A stretch of 64,000 bases of DNA from Bog-473 sp963807675. Lineage in GTDB: Bacteria > Actinomycetota > Acidimicrobiia > Acidimicrobiales > RAAP-2. The position numbers and the translations under genes were made by a program. The stretch is taken from assembly GCA_963807675.1 (NCBI GenBank), contig CAWECP010000013.1, positions 186,001 through 250,000 of the forward strand, written 5' to 3'. The notes under the pieces are model-generated. The model saw only the letters and a list, made by a program, of their open reading frames with translations. It was not told the origin of the DNA and searched no databases. This document shows positions 56,453 through 64,000 of this stretch, piece by piece; the stretch's first letter is position 1, and every line of letters starts with the position of its first letter.

Positions 56453-57349
56453 TCAGTGGACGATCTTGGACAGGGGCAGCTCGAGGATGTCCGTGGCGCC
56501 CTGGTCGCGCAGCGCGGGGATGAGCACGTTGATGTCGGACTTGAGCGCCACCGTCTCGAGCGCGAACGCGCCGCCGCCCGACAGCTCCGAGACCGTCGGC
56601 GCCCGCATGGAGGGGAGGACGGCCAGGACCGCATCGAGGTTCTCGGCCGAGACGTTGAGCTTGACCAAGACCTTGCCGCGCGCTTCGAGGGTGCCTTGCA
56701 GGAGCGTGAGGATCTGCTCCATGGCGTGGCGTTTGGCGGAGTCGGCGGCGGACGCCGGGTTGGCGATCAGCTCGGTGTGCGACACCAAGAGCGTCTCGAT
56801 CACCTTGAGCCCGGCGGCACGCAGCGCGCCGCCCGTCTCGGTCATGTCGACGACGGCGTCGGCGATGTCGGGCACCTTGGCCTCGGTGGCGCCATAGGAG
56901 AGCGCGACGTCGGCCTGGATGCCGTGCTCGGCCAGGGCACGGCGGGTCAGCTCGGGGTACTCCGTGCTCACGCGTAAGCGGCCGGGGCGGTCGGCCAGGA
57001 CGGCCGCCAGCTCCTTGAGCGAGTTGGCAGGCGAGTCGGCGCCGACGGCCAGCACGATGCGGGCCGGGTTTGCCGTGGCCTTGGAGTAGGCCAGCTCGCC
57101 CAACGAGACGACCTCGCTCCCCCGCTCCTCGATGCAGTCGCGCCCGGTGATGCCGAAGTCGAACAGCCCGTCGGCCACGTAGACGGGGATCTCCTGCGGG
57201 CGCAGGATGCGCACCTCGTCGACGCGGGGGTCGTCGATGGTGGCGCGGTAGGCCACGTCCGACGCGCGGTTGACCGCCAGGTCGGCGTCCTCGAACAGCT
57301 GCAGGGTGGCGCGTTCGAGCGAGCCCTTGGGCAGGACGAGGCGGAGCAT
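56453..57349 (-). CDS. hisG: ATP phosphoribosyltransferase, long form
   Basis: A 298-residue enzyme of the first histidine step (ATP + PRPP). The start is ATG 57349 (MLRLVLPKGSLERATLQLFEDADL). The catalytic domain contains YVADGLFDFGITGRDCIEE and the P-loop-like VVDMTETGGALRAAGLKVIETLL, and the C-terminal domain (about 215-298, NLDAVLAVLPSMRAPTVSELSG) is the histidine-binding ACT-like region, hence the long, HisZ-independent form. It stands apart from other his genes. It is followed by the cold-shock-like gene. Confidence 0.94.
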   Translation of the reverse strand: MLRLVLPKGSLERATLQLFEDADLAVNRASDVAYRATIDDPRVDEVRILRPQEIPVYVADGLFDFGITGRDCIEERGSEVVSLGELAYSKATANPARIVLAVGADSPANSLKELAAVLADRPGRLRVSTEYPELTRRALAEHGIQADVALSYGATEAKVPDIADAVVDMTETGGALRAAGLKVIETLLVSHTELIANPASAADSAKRHAMEQILTLLQGTLEARGKVLVKLNVSAENLDAVLAVLPSMRAPTVSELSGGGAFALETVALKSDINVLIPALRDQGATDILELPLSKIVH

Positions 57350-57433
57350 GGGGGTAGATCTTCGCAGACGCGCGGACACGGCCCGGCCAGTGGGCTCCCG
57401 GTGCGCGGGCGCGGGTTCGGGCATGCTGTGGCG

Positions 57434-57829
57434 GTGCCACCCCCTTACGACGCCCGCCTCTTCCTGGACCTGCTCGGGATCGACGTGCCCCTGCCCGACG
57501 AGGACCGCGACCCGGTGGCCCGCCTGACCGTGACCCACCCGCTCATTGCGGGGACGGGCTACCTGTGGGCTCCCGTCGTCATCGCCATGGCCGACGCCCT
57601 CTGCGCGTTCGGGGTCAGCCACCACTGGCCCGAGGGGGCCAAGAGCTTCACGACGATGAACTGCTCGTCGCAGTTCATATCGAGTGCCCGGGAAGGAGAC
57701 AAGGTGGCGGCCACCGCCTCCGCCTTGCACCTGGGCCGGACCACGCAGGTGTGGGACGCCACGGTCACCAACGAGACGACCGAGCGGCTCATGGCGTCGT
57801 ACCGCTGCACGCAGCTGATTTTGTACTAG
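57434..57829 (+). CDS. PaaI-like hotdog thioesterase
   Basis: About 131 residues from GTG 57434 (MPPPYDARLFLDLLGIDVP). The hotdog pattern (RLTVTHPLIAGTGYLWAPVVIAMADALCAFG, then a central helix and strands MNCSSQFISSAREGDKVAATASALHLGRTTQVWDATVTNE) is typical of PaaI/YiiD acyl-CoA thioesterases. The acyl substrate is unknown. A GTG two codons upstream and an ATG at 57401 are in frame. Divergent from hisG, with 84 nt between. Confidence 0.8.
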   Translation: MPPPYDARLFLDLLGIDVPLPDEDRDPVARLTVTHPLIAGTGYLWAPVVIAMADALCAFGVSHHWPEGAKSFTTMNCSSQFISSAREGDKVAATASALHLGRTTQVWDATVTNETTERLMASYRCTQLILY

Positions 57830-57850
57830 GGCGACCGACGCGGCGGCGGG

Positions 57851-59014
57851 TCAGTCGACGTCGGGCACCGGCTGCTCGGGCGCCCCGACCAGCTGCAGCT
57901 CCACCGCCGTCCAGTCCGCCCGGTGCCGTCCGGCGCGCAGGAGGCGCTCGCGCCAGGCCTCGGGGTCGTACTGGGCCGGCGGCGTGCCGGCCACGAACTC
58001 GCGCACGACGCGGGCGAAGCGCGGCGGGTCGGTGTGGTGGGGGAAGTGGCCGGCTTCGTCGAAGATCACCAGCTCGCTGTCCACGAAGGCGATGTGGGCC
58101 AGCCGGGCGTGACCGAGCGGAATGATGGCGTCGCGCCGACCCCACACGATGAGCGTGGGCACGCCCTGGGCCAAGTAGGCGCGGTCGAGCATGGTGATGA
58201 CCTGGCCTCGCCAGTCGACGCCCGAACGCAGCGTGCGCAAAATGGCGCGCCGCGCCTCGGTGTTGGGCAGCGCGTCGAAGACGGCGAGGAGCTCCTCGGC
58301 GTCGCGCCCGAGCGACGTGTGGAACAGGCGGAGGACGCTGGCGCTGAGCCGGCTGAACAGCTTCACGGGCGGGAGGCCCAGCAACGGCATGAGCGCCTCC
58401 GCACCGGGCACGGCGGCCACCCGAAGCAGTGGGCTCACGGTGCGGCCCAGACCCCCGCTCCCTACCAGGACGAGCCGCTCGCAGCGCTCGGGGAACTGGT
58501 AGGCGAACTGCGCCGCCACGCCGCCGCCGAGCGAATGGCCGACGACGGTGGCGCGATCCACCTCCAGGACGGAGAGCAGGTCGCGCATGCCGTTGGCGTA
58601 GCCGCCCACGGTGTAGTCGGCTCGCGGCTTCTCGGACCGTCCGTGGCCGAGCAGGTCCGGCGCGATCACGGTGTGGTCCTCGGCCAGTTGGTCGAGCACG
58701 GGCCGCCAGGTGTCGGAGCTGTCGCCGATGCCGTGGACGAGGAGGACAGCCGGGCCGCTGCCCGCTTTGACGTAGGCGCGCCGGTACCCGTGCACGGTCA
58801 CGTACTGCACCTGGAACGGTCCCTCGCGCCGGACGCCGGCACGGAAGCGGATCTCGTTGGGGTCGACGGCGGGCGACGCGTCCGGCTCGACGGCGTTGGT
58901 GTCGGTGTCTGTGCCGGTGCCAGGGTCGGCGCCGGTGGGCCCGGGCGCGACCACCTCGGCCAGGCGCACCGGAGTGCCGTCCGGCGCGTCGGTCACGTCC
59001 ACGGTGTCGTCCAT
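57851..59014 (-). CDS. alpha/beta fold hydrolase
   Basis: A 387-residue hydrolase. The N-terminal 50 residues are Asp/Thr/Pro-rich and not conserved; the fold starts near 60. Oxyanion-hole LLVHGIGDSSDTWRPVLD, the nucleophile elbow VVGHSLGGGVAAQFA and, near the end, the catalytic His in FDEAGHFPHHTDP with an Asp in WGRRDAIIPL complete the triad. Substrate not identifiable; such esterases or epoxide hydrolases are numerous. The start is ATG 59014. It is monocistronic. Confidence 0.86.
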   Translation of the reverse strand: MDDTVDVTDAPDGTPVRLAEVVAPGPTGADPGTGTDTDTNAVEPDASPAVDPNEIRFRAGVRREGPFQVQYVTVHGYRRAYVKAGSGPAVLLVHGIGDSSDTWRPVLDQLAEDHTVIAPDLLGHGRSEKPRADYTVGGYANGMRDLLSVLEVDRATVVGHSLGGGVAAQFAYQFPERCERLVLVGSGGLGRTVSPLLRVAAVPGAEALMPLLGLPPVKLFSRLSASVLRLFHTSLGRDAEELLAVFDALPNTEARRAILRTLRSGVDWRGQVITMLDRAYLAQGVPTLIVWGRRDAIIPLGHARLAHIAFVDSELVIFDEAGHFPHHTDPPRFARVVREFVAGTPPAQYDPEAWRERLLRAGRHRADWTAVELQLVGAPEQPVPDVD

Positions 59015-59160
59015 GCGGCCTCCCACCTCCCCGCCCGGTCTGCCGGCCCGACCGTTCTGCGCACACGGTAGGTAGTCGACGTGACCTCCCGGTGTCAACC
59101 GCGTGAACGCTCGATGAATGCGCGCCGCAGCGGCCGGGGCGTTGCCGGCCGGCGTGGCGA

Positions 59161-59694
59161 CTACGAGAGCTGCTTGGTGCGCAGGAGCCGCACCATCTCC
59201 ACGCCGGTCAGCGCCGCCTCGCGTCCCTTGTTGGTGTGGTCGGGCTGGGAGCGCTCGAGGGCCTGGTCGAGGCTGTTCGTGGTGAGCACCCCGAAGATGA
59301 CCGGCAGGCCCGTGTCGAGCTGCACCCGCTGAATGCCGGAGGCGCACTCCCCCGCCACGAAGTCGTAGTGCCCGGTGTCACCCCGGATGACGGCGCCGAG
59401 ACAGAGCACGGCGTTGACCTTGCCGGCCTGGGCGAAGGCGCGCGCCACCAACGGCAGCTCGAAGGCACCCGGGGCCCAGGCAACGGTGATGTCGCGCCGA
59501 TCGGTGCCGACTTCGTCCAGCGCGTCCAGCGCGCCCTGCAGCAGCCGCACCGTCACGCCGCCGTTGAAGAGCGAGCAGGCGATACCGACCCGCAGTCCGG
59601 TGCCGTTGTGCTCGCCGCGCAGGCTGACCCCGACGCGGGGCGCAACGTCATCGATCGCCCCGTCCGGGAGGGCGGCGAGGTCGGCGTCGGCCAT
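59161..59694 (-). CDS. ribH: 6,7-dimethyl-8-ribityllumazine synthase
   Basis: A 177-residue lumazine synthase: GIACSLFNGGVTVRLLQGAL, VAWAPGAFELPLVARAF, CLGAVIRGDTGHYDFVA, GLPVIFGVLTTNSLDQA and the late basic TKGREAA-type segment (NKGREAALTGVEMVRLL). It condenses 5-amino-6-ribitylaminouracil with dihydroxybutanone phosphate. An N-terminal extension of about 30 residues precedes the core. It lies 80 nt downstream of ribBA on the same strand. Confidence 0.95.
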   Translation of the reverse strand: MADADLAALPDGAIDDVAPRVGVSLRGEHNGTGLRVGIACSLFNGGVTVRLLQGALDALDEVGTDRRDITVAWAPGAFELPLVARAFAQAGKVNAVLCLGAVIRGDTGHYDFVAGECASGIQRVQLDTGLPVIFGVLTTNSLDQALERSQPDHTNKGREAALTGVEMVRLLRTKQLS

Positions 59695-59774
59695 CAGCGG
59701 GTCGGCTCGGCGTCGGGCGTCGGCGAGGCAGCGAGGGTCAAGGCCTCACTGTGTCACACGGCCGGCGCGACGGC

Positions 59775-60995
59775 TCAGAGGACGTCGTCGAGCCCGTGCA
59801 GGAGGTGGCCCATGCGCTCCCGCTTGGTACGAAGGTAGGCGATGTTCTCCGGGTTGGGCGAGGGCTGCAGCGAGACGCGCTCGGTGATGTCGAGGCCGAA
59901 CCCCTCCAACCCCCCGTACTTGACCGGGTTGTTGGTCATGAGGCGCATGGTGGTCACGCCGAGGTCGACCAGCATCTGGGCGCCGATGCCGTACTCGCGG
60001 CTGTCGACCGGCAGGCCCTGCTGCAGGTTGGCGTCGACCGTGTCATGCCCCTCCTCCTGCAGCTGGTAGGCGCGGATTTTGTGGCCGAGGCCGATGCCCC
60101 GCCCCTCGTGCCCGCGCAGGTAGATGAGGACGCCCCGGCCCTCCTGCTCAATCAGCTCCAGCGCGGCATGCAGTTGCGGGCCGCAGTCGCAGCGCAACGA
60201 GCCGAAGACGTCACCGGTCAAGCACTCGGAGTGCACGCGCACGAGCACGTTTTCGTGACCCGCCACGTCGCCCATGACGAGGGCCAGGTGCTGCTCGTTG
60301 TCGAGCACCGACTCGTAGACCAGGGCACGGAACTCGCGCCCCTTGGCCGGGATGCGCGCCTCGGAGACCAGGCGCACGAGCTTCTCGTGCTGCCGGCGAT
60401 AGCGGATCAGGTCTGCGATGGAGATGAGCGGCAGGTCGAACTTCTTGGCGAAGCGCTCCAGCTCGGGGAGGCGCGCCATGCCGGACTTGTCCTCGGTGAC
60501 CACTTCGCACAGGACGCCCGCCGGCGACAGCCCGGCGGCACGGCTGAGGTCGACGGTGGCCTCCGTGTGCCCGGCCCGCTTGAGCACGCCGCCCGACCGG
60601 TAGCGCAGGGGGAAGATGTGACCGGGGCGGTTGAGGTCGTTCGGCCGGGTGTTGGGGTCGATGAGGGCCGCAATGGTGGTGGCCCGGTCCGCGGCGGAGA
60701 TGCCGGTCGTCGTGCCGTGCCGGTGGTCGACGCTCACCGTAAAGGCGGTCCGCTGCGCCTCGGTGTTGGCCGAGACCATGAGGGGCAGGTCGAGGGCGTC
60801 GGCGCGTTCGGGCAGGAGCGGGACACAGATGACGCCGGAGGTGTGGGCCAGGAAGAAGGCGATGTTCTCGGGCGTGGCCGCCTCGGCCGCCATGACCAGG
60901 TCACCCTCGTTCTCCCGGTCCTCGTCGTCCACCACGACGACCATGCCCAACCTGCTCACGGCATCGATGGCCTCACGTACCGTCGAGAAGCCCAT
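59775..60995 (-). CDS. ribBA: bifunctional DHBP synthase / GTP cyclohydrolase II
   Basis: A 406-residue fusion making both precursors of lumazine. The RibB half (1-200) has MVVVVDDEDRENEGDLVMAA and IFPLRYRSGGVLKRAGHTEA; the RibA half (about 205-400) has the zinc site CLTGDVFGSLRCDCG, EGRGIGLGHKIRAYQLQ and the catalytic ..DSREYGIGAQML. Nucleotide range and length are normal. Its ATG shares one base with the ribD stop (TGATG), so the two are coupled. Confidence 0.95.
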   Translation of the reverse strand: MGFSTVREAIDAVSRLGMVVVVDDEDRENEGDLVMAAEAATPENIAFFLAHTSGVICVPLLPERADALDLPLMVSANTEAQRTAFTVSVDHRHGTTTGISAADRATTIAALIDPNTRPNDLNRPGHIFPLRYRSGGVLKRAGHTEATVDLSRAAGLSPAGVLCEVVTEDKSGMARLPELERFAKKFDLPLISIADLIRYRRQHEKLVRLVSEARIPAKGREFRALVYESVLDNEQHLALVMGDVAGHENVLVRVHSECLTGDVFGSLRCDCGPQLHAALELIEQEGRGVLIYLRGHEGRGIGLGHKIRAYQLQEEGHDTVDANLQQGLPVDSREYGIGAQMLVDLGVTTMRLMTNNPVKYGGLEGFGLDITERVSLQPSPNPENIAYLRTKRERMGHLLHGLDDVL

Positions 60996-61996
60996 CAGGC
61001 CGCCACCTCCACCCGCAGATCGTCCCCCAGACGCTCAACCGACACCAGCTTCCCTTTCCACACATCGCCAATTGTGCCAGCCCCCGGGCCCGCGAAGAGC
61101 GGGCGCCCGTCGTCGCCCCCGAAGAGCACCGGCGCCAGGTACAGCACGTAGCGGTCGACGAGCCGCGCCCGGTGGAATTCATGGGCCACCGTGGGCCCGC
61201 CCTCGACCAGCAGCTGGAGCACGCCGCGGCCGCCCAGCTCCAGGAGCACCTGGTCCAGGTCGCCCTCGAGCTCGAGGGCCGGGTGCACCCGGGCACCGTC
61301 GGGCGCCTTGCCGAGCACGACCCGCAGCGGCTGGGCGCGCTCGACGTCGTCGCCGAGCCGGACCGTGAGCGCAGGGTCGTCCGCCCGCACCGTGCCCGCG
61401 CCCACCAGCACGGCGTCCGACCGGGCGCGCAGGAGGTGGACGTCGTGACGGGCCGCCTCCCCGGTGATCCAACGGCTGGTGCCGTCGGGGGCGGCCGTAC
61501 GGGCGTCGAGGCTGGCCGCCATCTTGAGGACGACCCAGGGTCGCCCGGTCCGGCGGTGCTTGAGGTAGGGCGCCAACTGCTCGGCCACCTCGTCGGCACC
61601 GACGCCCACGGTCACCTCGATGCCGGCGGCGCGCAGCGCGGCCACGCCCCGTCCGGCCACCTGGGGGTCCGGGTCTTCGATGCCGACCACCACCCGGGCC
61701 ACGCCCGCCTCGATGATGGCGTCGGTGCACGGCGGCGTGCGGCCCTGGTGGGCGCACGGCTCGAGCGTGACCACCAGGGTGGCGCCCCGGGCCAGCTCGC
61801 CGGCCGCCCGCAGGGCCGTCACCTCCGCGTGGGCGCCGCCGGGTGGCGCCGTGGCGCCCTCGAAGATGGTGACGCTGCTGGTGGCGTCGGAGCCGGCCGG
61901 GACCACGACGCAGCCCACCCAGGGGTTGGGTGCGGTGGCGGAGCGGACCGAGGCGGCCAGCGCCATCGCCCGGCGCATGTGCTCCGCATCGTCCAT
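60995..61996 (-). CDS. ribD: diaminohydroxyphosphoribosylaminopyrimidine deaminase / reductase
   Basis: A 333-residue bifunctional enzyme. The deaminase half (1-145) has the zinc site GGAHAEVTAL and VVTLEPCAHQGRTPPCTDAI, and the reductase half (about 150-333) has PWVVLKMAASLDARTA, SRWITGEAARHDVH and LLVEGGPTVAHEFH. The start is ATG 61996 with gagga 8 nt upstream; a GTG at 62002 is less likely. A promoter at 62046-62074 precedes it. The leader would be too short for an FMN riboswitch. Confidence 0.95.
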   Translation of the reverse strand: MDDAEHMRRAMALAASVRSATAPNPWVGCVVVPAGSDATSSVTIFEGATAPPGGAHAEVTALRAAGELARGATLVVTLEPCAHQGRTPPCTDAIIEAGVARVVVGIEDPDPQVAGRGVAALRAAGIEVTVGVGADEVAEQLAPYLKHRRTGRPWVVLKMAASLDARTAAPDGTSRWITGEAARHDVHLLRARSDAVLVGAGTVRADDPALTVRLGDDVERAQPLRVVLGKAPDGARVHPALELEGDLDQVLLELGGRGVLQLLVEGGPTVAHEFHRARLVDRYVLYLAPVLFGGDDGRPLFAGPGAGTIGDVWKGKLVSVERLGDDLRVEVAA

Positions 61997-62045
61997 GGTC
62001 ACGTCCTCATCCGGCTTGGCTTCGGGCTCCCGGCGGCTTGGTGCA

Positions 62046-62074
62046 ATTGTAGAACACGTTTCATTTTTTGTCGA
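62046..62074 (-). promoter_or_regulatory. promoter of the ribD operon
   Basis: On the minus strand TCGACA (62074-62069), a 17-nt spacer and TACAAT (62051-62046), close to sigma-70/HrdB consensus (TTGACA, TATAAT). The expected start is about 62039, giving a leader of about 43 nt before ATG 61996. Confidence 0.78.
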
Positions 62075-62084
62075 GAATCCCTGG

Positions 62085-62762
62085 TCAGGAACGCTCGATT
62101 TCGGCGATGAAGCCGGTGATGTCCTGAATGATGGCGGTGTGCGGTGCCGCGGCCAACGTGGCGCGGTCGTGGGCGCCGGTGAGCACCCCGATCACGGCGC
62201 CCGCTCCCGCGGCCGTGCCGGCCTCGAGGTCGCTCACGGTGTCGCCCGCCACGGCCACCGCGTCGGGGTCGCCGACACCGAGCTGCTCCATGGCGCCGAG
62301 CACGAGGTCGGGCGCCGGCCGACCCCGGCCGACGTCGGCCGGCGAGAGGGCCAGGTCGACCTCGCCCCGCCAACCCAGCGCGTCCAGCAACGCGTCCCGA
62401 GTGGAGGGGGCGAAGCCGGTGGAGAGGCAGACGAGCACGCCCCGGGCGCGCAGGGACCGGAGCACCGCGAGCGCGCCGGGGACCTCCGTGGCACCACCGC
62501 GGGCCACCAAGCCCTCGTAAGCGGCGGCGAAGGCCGCCGTAGCCCGCTCCGCCTCCGCCGGCTCGAGGAGCGCGGCGAACACGTCCGCCTTGGACCAGCC
62601 CATGGTGTCGCGCACCAGCCGCCGCGCCTCGGCCAGGCGCGGGCTGCCCTCCCCGATGCCCACCGAGGCCAGCGCGGCGTCGAAGGCGGCCTCGACCGCA
62701 CCCTCGTCGCGCACCGTCGTGCCGGCCATGTCGAGGCAGGCCAGCGCGGTGCGGCCGATCAC
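62085..62762 (-). CDS. phosphonatase-like HAD hydrolase
   Basis: A 225-residue HAD hydrolase starting at GTG 62762, which overlaps the upstream FAD gene stop (GTGA). Motif I is LDMAGTTV (11-18, nucleophile Asp12), near the PhnX-type DxAGTT; motif II lies in VLVCLSTGFAPSTRDALL, and motif III/IV in GRPAPDLVLGAMEQLGV and VAVAGDTVSDLEAG. It belongs to the phosphonatase-like group that travels with the FAD oxidoreductase encoded just upstream. The substrate (2-phosphonoacetaldehyde or similar) is inferred from this pairing, not proven. Confidence 0.85.
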   Translation of the reverse strand: MIGRTALACLDMAGTTVRDEGAVEAAFDAALASVGIGEGSPRLAEARRLVRDTMGWSKADVFAALLEPAEAERATAAFAAAYEGLVARGGATEVPGALAVLRSLRARGVLVCLSTGFAPSTRDALLDALGWRGEVDLALSPADVGRGRPAPDLVLGAMEQLGVGDPDAVAVAGDTVSDLEAGTAAGAGAVIGVLTGAHDRATLAAAPHTAIIQDITGFIAEIERS

Positions 62763-63892
62763 GGCGTCACCCCGGCGGCACGCAGAGTGTCGGCCGCGAT
62801 GGCCGGCGAGCACGTCATGCCCCGGCCACCCGGGCCCGTCACCCACCACACGCCCTCGTCGACCTCCTCGCGCAGACAGACCCGCCCGTCCGTGCATTGG
62901 GAGTACACGCCCTCCCAGCGACGCCGCACGGGAGGCAGGTCGGCGCCGAGGATGCGCGCCGCCCGGGCCAGCAGCTCCTCGGTCGGCTCCTCGCACAAGG
63001 CGAAGTCGAACGGCTCGCCGTAGGCATGGGTGTCGCCGATGGTCAGCCCGCCGTCGGGACGCTGGACGAGCAGCAGCTGGAGGTGATGCCGCGCGGCCAC
63101 CGCACTCTGGGGCCCCAGCGCGTCGAGGGGCGCCACCTCGTAAGCCGGGTAGTAGCGCAGGCTGTCGGCGTCGGCCAGCGACGTGGTGAGACTGGGGGCG
63201 AACGGCGCCGTCTCGAGCATCTGCAGTCGCACGCGGCGCAACGGGGCGGCCAGGGGCGCCAAGGCGGGCAGGTGGTCGTAGGCGGCACCGGTGGCCAGCA
63301 CGGCCAGGTCGCCGGCCCAGCGGATGCCGGTGGTGTCGACCAGGGTGCGGGCCCCCACGGCGACCACACGGCGGCCCGGGTGGAAGCGGTAGCGCTCGGG
63401 TGCCCGCGCCGCCAGGTGCTGACGCAGGGCGCCGAGGGCGTGGCGGGGCTCGACCACGGCATCGGCAGCGCAGTGCAGGGCGCCGGCCACCTCGCCGCGC
63501 ACCGCCGGATTGCACCGCCGCACCTCCTCGGGCTCGAGAAACGTGACGGCACGCGGCGTGGCGTCGGGATGCCGGGCGAACGCCGCCATGACGTCACGCT
63601 CGGCGGCGCTGCCGGCGACGGTCAGCGACCCCGTCGGCCGGAAACCGAGGCCGGGGACGTCGGCCCCCACCTCCTCCCAGCGACGGCGGGCCCGTTGCGC
63701 CACATCGAGCTCCTCGCCCGAGCGGCGACCGCTCACCCAGACCAACCCGAAGTTGCGCACGGACGCGCCCGTCGGGCCGGCGTCCGCCTCGAGATGGTCG
63801 ACGGCGAAGCCCGCCTGCACGAGCTCGAAGGCGTGCCAGGTGCCGACGATGCCGCCGCCGGCCACCACAGCGCGTCGCCCGTCGGCGCTCAC
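62759..63892 (-). CDS. FAD-dependent oxidoreductase (HpnW/TIGR03364-type)
   Basis: About 377 residues from GTG 63892 (VSADGRRAVVAGGGIVGTWHAFELVQAG). The FAD dinucleotide motif GGGIVG is at the start, and HLEADAGPTGASVRNFGLVWVSG is the DAO-family continuation. Later parts such as VLATGAAYDHLP, TIGDTHAYGEPFDF and WVTGPGGRGMTCSPAIA fit the group that pairs with phosphonatase-like HADs and is proposed to act on aminophosphonates. A Gly/Arg extension upstream of 63892 is open but not conserved. It overlaps the HAD gene by 4 nt. Confidence 0.83.
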   Translation of the reverse strand: MSADGRRAVVAGGGIVGTWHAFELVQAGFAVDHLEADAGPTGASVRNFGLVWVSGRRSGEELDVAQRARRRWEEVGADVPGLGFRPTGSLTVAGSAAERDVMAAFARHPDATPRAVTFLEPEEVRRCNPAVRGEVAGALHCAADAVVEPRHALGALRQHLAARAPERYRFHPGRRVVAVGARTLVDTTGIRWAGDLAVLATGAAYDHLPALAPLAAPLRRVRLQMLETAPFAPSLTTSLADADSLRYYPAYEVAPLDALGPQSAVAARHHLQLLLVQRPDGGLTIGDTHAYGEPFDFALCEEPTEELLARAARILGADLPPVRRRWEGVYSQCTDGRVCLREEVDEGVWWVTGPGGRGMTCSPAIAADTLRAAGVTP

Positions 63893-63905
63893 CAGGCGGC
63901 GTTGG

Positions 63906-64000
63906 TCACCGGGCGGCGTGCGCGGCGGCGCGGATGCCGTCCGCCGCCTCCCACGGGTGCGCATGCCCGAAGATGGCGCTCCCGGCCACGAGCACGTTGG
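63906..64000 (-). CDS. rpe: ribulose-phosphate 3-epimerase, C-terminal fragment
   Basis: Only the last 31 codons are present: NVLVAGSAIFGHAHPWEAADGIRAAAHAAR then TGA at 63906. NVLVAGSAIFG is the phosphate-binding end of the rpe TIM barrel. The gene enters from the right edge and lies just upstream of the FAD oxidoreductase, 14 nt away, so it is probably in one transcript. In many actinobacteria rpe sits next to ribD as well. Confidence 0.85.
   Translation of the reverse strand, partial: NVLVAGSAIFGHAHPWEAADGIRAAAHAAR

Noticed and set aside
62003..62084. FMN riboswitch upstream of ribD
   Set aside because: The predicted leader is only about 43 nt and no RFN-type conserved segments were seen.

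Overview
The window is a G+C-rich chromosomal segment of an actinobacterium. The gcvH / FHA / FtsR-type MerR / DUF151 cluster, the argCJBDFR-GH run, a WS/DGAT acyltransferase and the many GTG starts all point there; an acidimicrobial lineage is my best guess, but it is an inference. The rRNA operon is the highlight: on the minus strand 16S, 23S and 5S run from 30179 to 23130, and the 23S gene is about 1.7 kb longer than an actinobacterial 23S should be. The excess is four group I introns at E. coli positions about 1923, 1931, 2262 and 2593. The first two are separated by an 8-nt exon. The 2593 intron encodes a single-motif LAGLIDADG protein that closely resembles I-CreI of the Chlamydomonas chloroplast, at the same target site. 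The three ORF-less introns share sequence blocks and look like relatives of each other.

Layout. 1-9290: start of an S9 peptidase, a YhdH-type reductase, then a minus-strand cluster (CDP-alcohol phosphatidyltransferase, sugar-phosphate nucleotidyltransferase/phosphomutase fusion, gcvH, FHA protein, ftsR, DUF151 nuclease, DUF4232 lipoprotein) and divergent DUF1015 and SRPBCC genes. 9387-14180: accessory stretch with a nucleotidyltransferase, a free-standing Clp-N protein, an ISAzo13-type transposase remnant and membrane or hypothetical proteins. 14244-22810: korAB 2-oxoacid:ferredoxin oxidoreductase, class I aldolase, an L,D-transpeptidase, a GNAT-like protein and a TPR protein with a frameshift. 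23080-30560: rRNA operon with terminator, processing stems and a candidate promoter. 31208-36047: small stress-type proteins (CsbD), DoxX-like and membrane proteins, a frameshifted 3-methyladenine glycosylase and WS/DGAT. 36559-45137: a complete arginine operon argC-J-B-D-F-R-G-H with mostly 4-nt stop/start overlaps and an ARG box upstream; argF has an apparent 1-nt insertion. 45160-48389: two tandem GNAT proteins and an LLM flavin oxidoreductase. 48535-54438: infC-rpmI-rplT-trmH-pheS-pheT, with infC starting at AUC. 54639-59014: DUF1844, SRPBCC/TetR pair with a palindromic operator, hisG plus a small cold-shock-domain gene, a thioesterase and an alpha/beta hydrolase. 59161-64000: riboflavin genes ribD-ribBA-ribH (no ribE here), a phosphonatase-like HAD with its FAD oxidoreductase partner, and the end of rpe.

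Four genes (TPR, mpg, argF, tetR-type) are each broken by a single reading-frame slip in G/C-rich sequence. This pattern could be assembly error as easily as biology, and it should be resolved before calling any of them pseudogenes.
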